Source: Bolinopsis microptera (lineage: Eukaryota; Ctenophora; Tentaculata; Lobata; Bolinopsidae). From it: DNA of 64,000 nt. The position numbers and the translations under genes were made by a program. The notes beneath the pieces are model-generated. The model was not told the origin of the DNA and made no database searches. It saw only the letters and a program-made list of their open reading frames with translations. Positions 1 to 13,200 of this stretch are shown here, piece after piece. Within the stretch, counting starts at the first letter, position 1. Each line of letters opens with the position of its first letter. The stretch lies in NCBI RefSeq assembly GCF_026151205.1, contig NC_087077.1, forward strand, positions 16,789,475 through 16,853,474, written 5' to 3'.

Positions 1-536
1 CTCGTTCTTCTGGACTTTATTCACAGATGTGAGATGACAGTATTATGTCCTCCTATTTTATGAAACTAAAGTCGAGAGGAAAAAAGAAGAAGTGCGTTGT
101 GCTCTTCAAAACATTTGTGGAATGTGGAAGCACCTAACCTGCACAAGAAACGTCTGTACCAACGGGAAATAAGAGTCGACGACATTTAAAAGTTAAAACA
201 AAGGACTATAATCTATATGACAACAGGGTCAGCACATCTAAACTCCAGAACTTCCTTGTCTCCAAGACTAAATACATTCCTTACGAACAGGAACGACTCC
301 TCAAGTTTTAGGCATAATGAGATAACAGAAACCCTACGAAACCATCAATAATCCGGGATAAGCTTTAGTTTTATTTTAATTAACTAATTATTAATTTTTG
401 GCGCAGAATACTAGCCTTATAATTCTGTTTTTTAGGGAAAGATTAGATATCAGCATGGTGTTTACAGTATCTGTTATTTAGAACTTTAGTAATAGTATAT
501 AGTAACTATAATTATTGATTTTAGAATAAGCAGTAC
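1..536. other. Intron sequence, no feature recognised
   Basis: AT-rich sequence downstream (minus strand) of the last visible kinesin exon. No exon with matching phase, RNA gene or repeat was recognised. The next kinesin exon is expected outside the window. Confidence 0.5.
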
Positions 537-3500
537 CTTTCTGAGCATCGTCCCCACTACCAAGGTTCTGAATCTCTGACATGGCATCATGGTAGGTGAA
601 CTTAAAGTACTCAATCCCCGCTTTCTCTGCAGCCTCCCTCTCTGCAGGGTTCACCACCGTGAACAGGTTATTTGCTCCCAGTAGTAGCCTGTAAAGTGTC
701 ATGTAAATATCAATGCTGTGAAATTCGCAACGTATTATTCGAATAAATTCGCATACGATTTTTTTCTGAAAATTGCCGCATTTAAAAAAATACGGGAACA
801 ATAAATCACGATATTCAACACGTGGCAGGGAAACTTTAAAATTACTGCACGGCTAATTGAGAGATAGAGATCAGACTCGAGAATGCTGCGCGTTCCCACA
901 GCCGCATTTTTACCGAATTTTCCGCGCATTTCTTGGCAAATTTAACAGCCCTAAAATTAAAACTTTAAGTTAAGTAGTAAATTGGCGAATTATTCGCGTA
1001 TTTTTGAGAACTCTAAATGCGCCGTATTTTTTGACGAAAATTTGGCGAATTTGACAGCCTTGGTAAATATTTGTGATAACTAGCAGGAACCCGTCTAACC
1101 CTAAAGTGGTGGCAAGACTCAAGAGACCAAAATAATTATTACCTATTTAATTCGCGTTTTTGACACCACTTGGGGTACCAAATTTTGGGCTCTAAAACTC
1201 CTACCTCTTGGCCAATTTTTTATTTTTTCATGCTGATTTGAAGGCCATTAAGGCATTTGACCCAGTCAAAAAAGTCTCAGTTGTATCTCTTTTACGGTTT
1301 TTGCGGAAAGTCACGTTAAAGTTGATGCCGTGGTGTTAGTAAAATGGTACGGATAAACAGTAAACACATCCATCCATCCATATATATCGTCTCGCTTTAT
1401 ATATAGTAAGATGGCATAGGTTGTGGTTTCATAGCTCATGTTATATTTGTTCTTGGTGATATTATATTATATAAGACTTGATCTGGTGTCCAGAAACCTA
1501 GCATGAGCCATAATAAGGGGATAAACTCACTATTGGACTCGTATTGTGGTGTGACAATATAATTACATAAAGATATAAACTTGTTATAAACTTGTTATAA
1601 GCTTGATGAAATAATATTGCTCCATCTGAGACAAGGTCGATAAAAACGACAATTTTCTAAGTGCATTAGGTACGGTCCCGCAGTCTGCTTTAAATAGTAT
1701 TATCAGACGGAAAAGATATGAATCCCAAAATATGGACTTGATTTATGTGATAAATAAATAAACAGGACCAGTATTTGGGCGCCGAGTGGCGAGTGCATAT
1801 TTTATTGCAACAAATCATACGATTACGTGCTCCGCGACCACTAGGCCGCTAAATTTAAATCAACTGATTAAAACAAAAATAATACTATTCAAGGTCAGGT
1901 TCTGAGGTTCTTGCTCATTATAAAGATTGGATTATGGATTATTGTAATCATAGTATTGTTATACTAAACTATAGTATCGATATAATAGTAAGTTGCGCAA
2001 TATTGATCTTATATTTCCTTATTACTCAGAGATCTTGAATAATGATTATAGAGGGCCTCGCTGATTTTCACTCGAAACGCTTATATACTAGAGTACTAGG
2101 AACTTCGAACACAGTATATTGCTAAAAGTATTTTTGACCGTATAAATTCTACTAGAATCGATTAAAAGTGGTCCGGTAGTGAATAGTGATTGGGTTGATT
2201 TGTATGTGTATTTTGATTGGCTTTACTTTAAAAAACATTTACAATTTATAAACAGCTGCCAATTCAAAATCAGCGCACTATAGTCATAGACATTTAAAAG
2301 TTACATCGAAATTCATATTTTATTTTTTATAACGTTTTAAAGTTTTGACTAAAATACGTTAAACTCTATATTTATAGGTTAACAAACTATATATTGCGAC
2401 TGCATCATATTGTATATCATCATAATATTGTGAATCGAATCTGTCGCAAAACTTTTTGACCATGAATTCCAACCCTCCAGAATCAGTTTTACACATTAAT
2501 TAATTTTTAATTACACTAACAATTTGGAAACCACCTCCCTCCGATCCTCAGTGATCACGATATAATTGAGAACTACCCCTAATATCAGTTTTACGCACTA
2601 AAGTTATACTTTGACCAGGATTTCTAATCGTTCCTCTGAATTTATGAACAATTAAAAGTAATATAAATATTAAATAACAACTAATAATATTTACCTGTCA
2701 CCATGCATCAGTTCCAGTTTACCAGAAACATATTCTCCGTTAACATAGACTCTAGCCTCATCAGCCACTACCATCAGTAGTTTAGCTACGGGATATTGGA
2801 ATGAACCGCGATGAAACTCTTAACTATGTAAATAAATGGCAACGTGCCAAATAACGAGCACAGGAACAAGTGCAAGTGGCGGAATTTTTATTTCATTCTC
2901 GCTATTTTTGTCATGGTGAAATTGTTTAAATGGCGAGGAAGGTAAATATTTTGTCATCATTGCCGCTAAGATTGCTCGCAGATTATCGCTTATGTATTAG
3001 AGTATTATTAATTAGTATAATTAAATAAAATATACCTGCTGAGTGAGTGATAAGACAGTGAGAAGATTCGATCTCAAGACCTGATAACACGATATCGTTA
3101 GGAGGGTCTGAATCTTTTGTGCCCACCTTGTTCTCCTTTCCATCCTCTGAAAGGGAAATAATGATTAACTCTCTTGCCATCTAGATTCTATCAGTTCTGA
3201 ATGTCTGAACTTTGAACAGCGGATAGTAATTGGCTATGCATGAACTGCGCGTCGAACTGTGTGAATATGAAGTGACAATATAAACATTAAACTGATGAAA
3301 GCAATGGCTTCAGTCTAATATTTGACGACTCACCACCACTAGGTATTTCAGGTCAATTTATCATATTGGGGGCCGGCCAACAAAGCAATAATCAAAACGA
3401 TTCTTCTATAGGTCGTTGGACCATTGGTAAACAGAGCTCGTATTAGTTCAGAGTGACGTTTGCACGCTTTGTTCTTAGAGAGAGGTGCGCTGACACACGT

Positions 3501-4239
3501 TTATCGTGGTGCAAAGTTAGAAACCCGCCCAAGTGTGTACAACTAATGATTCTGTATTTATATCTTGCGATTTTAATGATTTTGTCGCTAACTAGCGTTG
3601 GAGCGGGGAGCCAACCTATCTTTATAATTACCGTCCAACCGATACTATACAAACTTTTTTTATTAAAAATATATACCCCTCGTTCTGGCCTTAACCCTTG
3701 TCAATAACACATGTGCCAATTCTATGGGCTGGGAAAGTGTTAGATGCTATCCTTTTGTGGGCATTAAGACCGAGTGACTCTAGATTTTCATGATACACAA
3801 TGCCTGTGGGTCTATAAGACACGCGCATATATCCCGAATCCCAATATGATAGCTACCACAAGTACAGTATGTTTGAATGAACAAGATATTCCCGCGCTTA
3901 TTCTCACCCATGATCAGTTTGTCCAACCATCAAATTAATATTATCAATCCTTACTATGATCACCACGAAATTAGCTGAATACAAATTTGTCACAATTTGA
4001 CTATTCAAGTCTAGCACCGCACTCAAAGTAAAACTGTAATATCATTCTAATGAATAGGTATTGAGAGTTCTGATTAACATTTTCTCACCGAAGAAGTAGA
4101 CGATCATCCCACATAGCTGCTCATCCCCGTTCAGATTGGTGATGTGAGGGATGGTCTTCATCATTTCTTGCTTTCGGGACTGTTCCTCTTTTAGAGCTTC
4201 AATGGCTTTCTGGGCTTCTTCCAGTTTGTCCTTCCATTC
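537..4239 (-). CDS. Kinesin coiled-coil and FHA-domain exons
   Basis: Exon 4239-4089 has a short charged helix ([16 protein letters not shown]) then PHITNLN, the standard lead-in to the kinesin-3 FHA domain. Exons 3146-3036, 2785-2695 and 688-537 carry the FHA fold: [16 protein letters not shown] and [19 protein letters not shown], then [20 protein letters not shown]. The typical FHA start GR is replaced by a divergent segment (NKVGTKDSD), so phosphopeptide binding is uncertain. The final exon ends in an acidic GSGDDAQK at a good donor, so coding continues beyond the window. Confidence 0.88.
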
Positions 4240-7200
4240 CTGAAATGAATTTGTTGTCATTTGGAGAAGTTGCAATTTGTTCAGTTAGTCTAAATGTAAA
4301 TATTGTTGTGAAGTAATGAGGAATGGCAACGTTAAGTATTTATACTTGTTGTCTAAGACGTTTAATACTTTAAATGCATCATAGTTTAAACACAAGTGTG
4401 ACGGAAAGAGAAAGGTCGGAATCTAGACACATTCTTATCTTATGCTTTTGCTCATTTAATATTTTTGAGCTCATATAGAATCTTCTCAAGACCATATTCA
4501 AAGGAAAAGGTGTTATCTATTTAAAGCCGATTTAAGCATACAGACATCACTTAAAAGTCAAAATATTATATTAATAAGTTTTAAGGGAAAGGTGAAGATT
4601 TGACCATAGATATGAGGATTTAATGACTGCTCAACTGACTTTATCATTGGTTATTGAATTGGGCAATACGTTTACTAGGAGACTAGGGAGGAATCTAATG
4701 AAATTGTTCTCTTTTTCAAGAAATGATCTAAGTTTTCGACATGTTGGTATTAACAATTTTAATTTGATAAAATATATATAACTGCGTGCTATAAATATTG
4801 AGACTATTTTCATGGTTATGATTATAAATTACCATTTTGGGACCCGTCGTTTAGAGTCATCGGGCACGATTTTCTAGGGTGGGACTTTCCGAACCACTTA
4901 CAGTTCACACTAAACCAGCATATCACATCCTTGGTGTTACTACCACTTCAAGTGGTTAATAACCACTTGTTGACCATGCATTAAGGGCGAGCCTGATAAA
5001 TCTCAAAATCCCTGGATATATAATGGCAGAAAATCTTTTCTAAAGTACTCATCTGAATTCCTGCTGCCAGCAGCAGCATATCCATACCTTGATGACTAGG
5101 AGATCGGAGGCTGCTAGATGACTCCAAACAATGACGTCATATTGATAAATTAATACCTTTGCATCCTTTTGTCTTAAACTTTTCTGATTATACTTTGAGT
5201 CTAAGCTAACGCTATAACTAGCACGTGATTTTCATGAAAAACAATGGGCTTTTGTCTTGGAAATGACTTAATTATATATAATAATTATCTTGATCCATAT
5301 CAAGCCTTAATCTAATAATTATCCTTCATACGTGATGTAGCATTCAAGTACCGTGCAGGAGATCTAAGTTGACTAATAATCATTATTGGAATGATGAATC
5401 CATCTTTTTACAGGGTGAACAGGTAGTATAACTCCAACCTATTTACCGATGGTAGAGACACCTTTTAACCATATAAACATATACCCCAGATTTATTGACA
5501 GGTCGATCTGGTCGAACTGTTAACTGTAAACTGTTAGTTACTTGGTGATGGTTATTGAGTGAACACGAGCAGATGATCATACCGTCTCTCCGCCACAGCT
5601 CATTAGAACTCCACCAATTGCTCCGTTCTTTAGCACCACGGTATCATTATTATACTATTGTAGTAAGTTAATACCTACGTCATTCCAATCCAGATTATAA
5701 AACTACTGAACATTGCACGTGGGACGCGTCGCTTTTCAGACTGACTATACAGGTTAACATAACCTCTTATATCCCTTCCTAACATAAATCGTTATATCCC
5801 TTGCCTTAGGGGTTTTAACATAGTTTGTGATTCAGGAACGCACGACTTTAACAGTCTAACCCCCGGTAATGTTTAACCTCAAGTCTAAAATGTCATCTTT
5901 CACAGTTAACAGCGTGCTGGGTAAAACTGAGCTTTAAATATCAGAAATCACTTCCCCTATAATAAGCGATGCAGCAACTCAGAAACTTCGCACTAATTTC
6001 CTAACCACGCCGAAGATGTAAACGTCAAATGTTTCAACTTTAGTATTACATATGATGTTAGGAGATTGGAGCAAGCAAGAATAATTTTAGTTTACGATAT
6101 CTTATTCACTCGTTTAGGTTAGGAATGGTATCATAATATTTATAAATATATAAATATAACCATATTATGGCTATATGAATATTAATATTCACGATTAAAT
6201 ACCCTGTTCAATGATTTTAACATTCTGAGCGTCACAGTTGACAACAACTGTTTAAATAACTACAGAGCTTTCTGAGATTCCCAAAACCGCATCAGAGTTA
6301 ATATCTTGAAGTAAATAAATGATAGTTTTATCAATTTAAAGGGTTCACTAAGTGGTGTCTATTAATATTTTATCGGGAATCATTATAATTCCAGTTGCAG
6401 TTCATTTGATAAAAGCATTGAATAATATTATAATCTTATAATATATAATGAATATATAATGAATCTGATACTTTCAAGAGCAACTACATCTCTCGGAGAT
6501 AAATAATACACTTCGAACTTCTTCCTAAGTTATCCTGCTAAGGGGGCAGGGGGGGGTCTTTATAATATAAAGACCCCCCTCCCTGCCCCCTTAAGCTCTT
6601 CTTTGGTACCCTGAGTCAGGTCTCTACCTTTCAACTCCCCATTATAACAATGGGCCTCCTTCATGTGAAACAGACTCTTTTGGTCAGAAAAGGCTAGGAT
6701 AAAAACATTAGCGCTACTAGAAGATCCCTTAGACTCAACTCAGAACATCATCACAGAAACTCTTGCTCGGACAAGTGGCGCAGACCTCCCCTAGTTTAGC
6801 AGATTGTAATTAAACGAGATCTGATAAAGCTTAGTTTTGTTTATCAGTCCTACTCAGTGATAATAGTAATGTTTCCGGTTTTGCCTGTAGTGATGATTGG
6901 ATTATCTTAACTATCTTACCAAGATATTACTGTTCATGTTGTATAATTGTATTTCAGAGCTCGCGTTTATAAAAAGCGGGTTTGCTAGTTAATCATGATA
7001 ATTACAGATATGATACCATCAGCGACTACCGAGTAACGACGCCACGTAACTACTTAATGCTATAAAACTATACCTAATATAATGGTTAAGTATTCAGTGA
7101 TTCCCAAAACCGCATCCAATCTATGTGCTGACATCTGACGGGTTACTTATCAGAGTAAATATTTTGAAATAACTTAACATCGTTTATTCTTGCCGGCTCC

Positions 7201-10200
7201 AATCTCTTGATATAAAATACAGAGTTTAAAAGATTTAACGTTAGTGGGTGCTCGTAGTGGGTGATCATGCATAGTTAAGCCGAGCTGCATGGTTATGAAA
7301 TTGGTAGCTTAATATTTCAGATAATACCACCAACCCCCCAAGCAACGACCCTAGTTGAAGTGGTTTAGTTTATTTCATTTTCATGAATTCAGATATTCTG
7401 ACGCCACGTCACGCTATACCCTATGGTTAAGTACTTAGTGATTTGCCATAAAAACAGCTTCTCTAAGAACCCTCACCAGTGCACCTTGTTCACCTCCAGT
7501 ATCTTTGGAGAAAGCAGCGGGTCACACCACAGGTTATTTGCAGTGGGAAGTATCAACTATAGTTTTATCAAAGTTATCATTCATGATTATTTTGTTTATT
7601 CTTTATAAAAGTGCGATCTTCTTCCTGACTTTGCCTCTTATCGAGTTTACTCTCAAGTCCCATCTTACTGGATCTGACTGAGTCTTACTGGATAGGGTTA
7701 TTATTCATTAAGGTGTTATTATCCTGAGGTTTAACCACACAAGCTCAGGTACTCACTATTCCACACTGTGATCAAACATTCACAATCTTTACAATACCAA
7801 AATGGTCATATATCCGGATCCCGATGGCACTGTCGCGGCACTCTCGTGGCACTATGGCGGCACAGTGTCAACTTTCAATCATGTTCGTTCAAAAGCATAA
7901 GACAATCATTATACTTTCTTTATTATCTTTTCACAATAACCACGGTGTCATAAAAGCATTGCCCTATATTTACTAGCCTAGTCGAAGCCATGTGATTTAT
8001 TGATCTGATGAGTGGTGACGTGTCAGATGTACCTAATTAGGTTATGGGCGTTGCGATAACATTCTTGCAGCCTGCAGGATAAGTATCACATCGTAATAAC
8101 AAGTCCCACGTGCAATGTTCAGTAGTTTTATAATCTGGATCGGATTGGAATGACGTAGGTATTAACTTGACGTGAGGTGTGTCATGTGAATGCTACCTTG
8201 CAATCATGTCACAGAAGATGGTATATAAGGTGTAGTATTGCCAGATCCCAGTTCATTTTGTAACGGAGTTTTATATTAACAGGAAACGATGTAACAGAAT
8301 CGATATATTTTAATGTTATCATGGGTTGGCAAGTCCCCATACATCGTGGTCCGGTAGTTTCATTGCGTCCTAATATAAGACGAGCTCCATAAGGAAAGGG
8401 CATCAGTGATGGTTCACACCTCAAGATTTTTCAAGTACGCCAGCTACGAGGAGTTTCGAGATCATAGAATGATTTCAGCAGAAGCTAACTGCATGCAGTT
8501 CCCCGAATTTGGCTGCCAAAGTAAAGAAAGGGGTAATGCTTTTTATGACACCGTGGTTATTGTGAAAAGATAATAAAGAAAGTATAATGATTGTCTTATG
8601 CTTTTGAACGAACATGATTGAAAGTTGGTATTGCCACCATAGTGCCGCCATAGTACCGCCATAGTACCACGAGAGTGCCGCGACAGTGCCATCGGGATCC
8701 GGATGTATGACCACTATAATTCCAACCCATTCCATAAAGTTCGGACTGTAATTCAGGCGCTGGAGTAACAGGCCAGTTTTAATTTAATACACAAACTTAT
8801 TATCCTTTGTTGATGTTACTGTTGAACTGTTTATATATTTTATAACATCACTGAAGCGGGCCACTAAAGATTACCTTTAATAAATATTTCAATCTGGGAG
8901 GTGAACTTTATTTGTTCTGACACGTGGCAGCTATTCTGGCTGTTGATTGGTCGATACTCAATACTGGAAGCTGATTGATTTATATCGCTGCATTCGTCAA
9001 ACAAACAGTAGGTATGGTTCACCTCTCCACAAGAAACAAAATCTATGACCTACGTAATTTGATTATAGAAATAATGTAAGGTAAAATTTGATTGCTCATT
9101 TTGTCACGTTTTAAATTAAATGTTGTCACTTGTCACTGGTATGTGATTACTTAGCCGCTGGGTAAAGGCCCTAATTCTTTTAATTTGTCAGAGTTCAGAA
9201 AGCCATTTCGCTGCACGTGTGTTTCTACCGGAGCTAATCTAGCGAACCATCACAGATTATATCCTGTTATTAGTTCTTGCAGGGTGATGTTGTATGTTTC
9301 AATAAGTAATAACAACAGTGCGCGTGTACTAACAACAGTGCACGTGTACTAACAACAGCGCACGTGTACTAACAACAGTGAACGTGTACAATATTTACCA
9401 CCTTCTTCATTAGTGACACTATAACATCAATATCATTAACACGATCTTGAGAACTGAAAAGGAGAGGTAAAGGATATGTTGTCATGACAGCGATTAACTA
9501 ATGAGTTTTTGCCGTGTCAACTAATAAAAATCCAGAACCACTGTCACGTTTCAAGACAAATATCATGCACATATTGACCGTTGACGACGACCTTTGCCGA
9601 CCAGTAGAGTGTCTACTGTCGAGGTGTAACTTAATTCACAAGTTTTATTACCTGAGTACCTGGGCTGAGATAGCTGGTGTTGGAGCTTTTCTTATTAGAG
9701 ATTTTCTAGAATATTTTGTCATAGTAGGCTGTGGTAGACACTTAGGTAGACCCTATAATTATATTCTTATTTTGCCACATCTCGTTTATAATTCTTAGCT
9801 ATTTCATTGATTTTCTTAAGCGTGAATTATTTTACTCCCCACAGTTTACTTACTATCAAAGTATTAAGCAGTACATCACTATACTACATTAGACCTCTGA
9901 TTATGTTTAAATATCTTGAGACATGGCATCACGTTTTAAGTTCTTAGCTGTTTACTAATTTTATTACAGTGATTTCCTCTCCATTTTCCTGATGTACTCA
10001 GCCCCGTGTTATTTAATTTTTAATTTTATACTTTGTTCTTCTTTCTCAAAGATAATTATAAATTGAGGTTTTATGTAGCCCGATTACACGGCCCATTTAA
10101 TCTGGAAGTGTGCTTCCTGGACAATACAAAACAAAACAACAAAATGTGAAGATAAACCTGTTCCATGCTGGCCTTCTCTGCGTTACTCTCGTCCATTAGA

Positions 10201-13200
10201 GCCTGTAACCTGGCCTGAACTTCCTCGTCTGAAATATCTTCCTCATCGTCATCCTTCACCATGCTCTTATCAATAACACCACCTGTTGATAATGGTAAAT
10301 ATTTCAATAAAATTTACAAGCACAACACTAAAGCACGTAATATATTGGTCATACATCCGGATCCCGATGACACTGTCGCGGCACTCTATAGTGGCAGTGT
10401 GCCGCCATTATAGTGCCGCGACAGTGTCATCGGGATCCGGATGTTTGACCCATATATTCATACTAGCAGGACAATCAAATGATTATAAAATTATGTAATG
10501 ATTATGATCATAATGCTGGACTTCTTGAATATTTAATTCATCACATTTAAAATATTAAATATTTAATTCGTCATGGTTGGTTGATCAAGACTCAAGTTAG
10601 CTGTTTTTGGCAAAACAGTTTCAAGATTCTATTTTAATAATATCGACTCGCCGTTTAGAGTTCAAAAAAATATGTCTATTAAATTATACTAGAAGCACGT
10701 CTAGCCAATACTATAATATTATAATACTTTGGCTATCGAGTGCCAAGGTATTAAAATACTAAAATATAATGTGTTATAATACCCAGAGATCTGATCTGGA
10801 TTGCCAAACCACAAACCAAATAAGCAGTAAGGCGTCGTGTGGTCGATATTAGTAATTAGGATCTCTTACTATTGCGGCTCGCTAATATCTAATACTCTAA
10901 TATTCTGCACAACAAATTAATCTATGCTCCCACTATCCTGATAAGTTCTAATACTCAATATTGTGACCCCTAATACCGCCACCCTAAGCGCAGTAATAAG
11001 GTCATAGTAAGGTTCTTACCCTCCAACATCTGCTTGAGTTTATCGTTCTCTTCTTTGAGCTCCCGGATGAGTTTATCTGTAGGACTCTCGTTAACTGTTG
11101 CTTTTGTTTTGATCTGCTTCGCACGGTCCGCTGCAAAGTTATCAGGTTACTCGGATTTCTAGGTTACTAGGTTAAACGATTACTGAAATCTCTAGGAAAA
11201 TTCATATAAACCCAAGTTAGGGTGATTGGCATATTATCATAGATTTGCTGTTTTCTTGTAATAGGGAAAAGTTTGATAATTACAGAAAGTTCTAGAACTA
11301 GAAGAATTATTTATATAGTATGTATACTTACGTTTGTACTTACGTTTATACTTACGTTTATAATTAGTAATTACGTTTATAATTACGTTTATAATTACGT
11401 TTATAATTACGTTTATAATAACGTTTATAATTACGTTTATAATTACGTTTATAATTACGTTTATAATTACGCTTATAAACGTAATTCAGGATGCCTCTGT
11501 TCAAAGGCATGGTTAGCCAGTTAAATGAACTCGATGTAATCTACAACATTACGTTATTTAATATTATGTCGCTGTGATTCGGGTTTGATCGGTTGATGTA
11601 TCATGTCTCGACGTCTCGTCACCTGGTTACTAAGGCCTATGTAACCAATAACCATCTCAATACTTGCGTCTTGCAACCATTTTAGTTCTTAGTAGTTACC
11701 AGGTTACTTAGCTACCAATTTCAAGCTACCAGGATTGTCAGTGAATGCGTACAAAAGTTTGAAATCAATCTAAAATAGGAAACACTTATTTTCCCCTGTT
11801 TTAGGCATGTCCGGATAACAACTGGAGACAGAACCCTCCTCTACTCTACATTCTAGAACGATCCACACAAAACTCTCCTGTACTCTAACACTATCCAGAG
11901 GGATGTTGACGTGGGTGCTGACCACTCTCACGGCGTTTGGGACACTCTCTAATACTTTCTCCCTAACCTTCTTTATCAAACACGGCACTACTAAGGTACA
12001 ACACGAGTTTTTTATTTCTACATTATCATTAATACCATAAAATATATTATATAGGACTTAAGTGTTAAGTTAAACTTTATCATCTGTTGGTGTGTAATTA
12101 ATTGTACTACATAATGCATGTACGAAATTAGGATACCAGTAGTATCCAGATAAAGTATTATATTTCAATAAATCAACGCTTCCAAAACTGAACTCTAAAA
12201 CCCCCGTCAGACAGGAAGCAGACTCCTGATGCTGCTCAACAGCCTGGACCTGGTGTTCTGCTTCTCCTCGACCCTGGTCCTCACAACCGGCGCCCTCTAC
12301 GCCTCCAACAACCGCTTCCTGGTCATCTCCTTCTCCGTATTCAACTTCCTGTACTGCGTGCTGCTGGAAGGAACAGCGTTTGTCACGTGCACGCTGACCA
12401 TCACCAGGACAATCAGTGTGTGGTTCCCGTTCTACATGATCAAGAAGCGCACCATCTGCGGCATGTTGGTCGGGTACTTTACCTACTTGGTGGGGAGGGG
12501 AGGGCTGTATCTCTACGTCTACCACTCGGATAACCACCCTGCTTTTACTCAAGTAGCGGAAATGTACGACGCTTTAGGGCTCATCAGTGTCACCACCATG
12601 GTCCTTTGTGTGACCGTGGCCACTATAGCCTCTATTATAAAACTATCAAAAACAAACCGACAGGATCTGGGCTGGCACAGGATCACATCAACGAAGAGGG
12701 AAGCCACCAAGACTGTGATGATCCTTTCAGGACTTTTCCTTGTGTTTAACATCATGTTTGTAGTGATGTTATCCCTCCAAGTGGCGGGATGTGATCCAGG
12801 TAACGGTTGTATGAGTAGAATGGTGTATGAACTGTGCATGCAGGGTATACCTCTCAACTCCGCAATCAACCCGCTGGTATACTTTTCCAGAAACCAGCAG
12901 ATGTTTCAGTATTTAAAGGACGTTGTGAAGAAGATTTTTTGTATGGACAAATCTCGATGCGAGTGCTTCTCTATGTTTAGTCTAATCGCCTATTTTAAGA
13001 CCCAGATGTAATATAGTGTTTAGTATATAAATATATGATCTCCGCGTCACGATGTATTGACTATAGTTCATCTATAAGGTCACAGCTTTTTATGTTTCTT
13101 ATTTTGCAAATTGTTTATTGGGAGAATATGGAGGCTTCGACTGAATTTGTTCTCCGAGTTAAGAGATAATTTTAGAATGCGAAATCCTGGCATTTAGGTA

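Larger units (their letters stand above)
4240..10157. other. Large kinesin intron rich in inverted repeats
   Basis: A 5.9-kb intron. Besides the elements listed separately it holds degenerate inverted and direct duplications. Positions 5665-5728 match the reverse complement of 8103-8170. The phrase ATTCCCAAAACCGCATC occurs near 6275 and near 7100. A segment near 6070 is inverted near 7195. These look like the wreck of one or more DNA elements. No exon was found, and none is needed, because flanking exons join in phase 0. Confidence 0.5.

Noticed and set aside
9311-9390. CRISPR-like array
   Set aside because: Copies are directly adjacent with no spacers, and the genome is eukaryotic.
11273-11524. 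Open frame with YVYN repeats
   Set aside because: Produced by a 12-bp minisatellite whose length is divisible by three; no other coding feature.
11770-11988. 72-codon minus-strand frame that could have been a kinesin exon
   Set aside because: It is the shadow of GPCR exon 1 on the plus strand, which has TM1, a proper donor and phase match; the kinesin exons on both sides join without it.
12070-12552. 160-codon minus-strand frame
   Set aside because: Antisense shadow of the GC-rich GPCR exon 2, with no motif.
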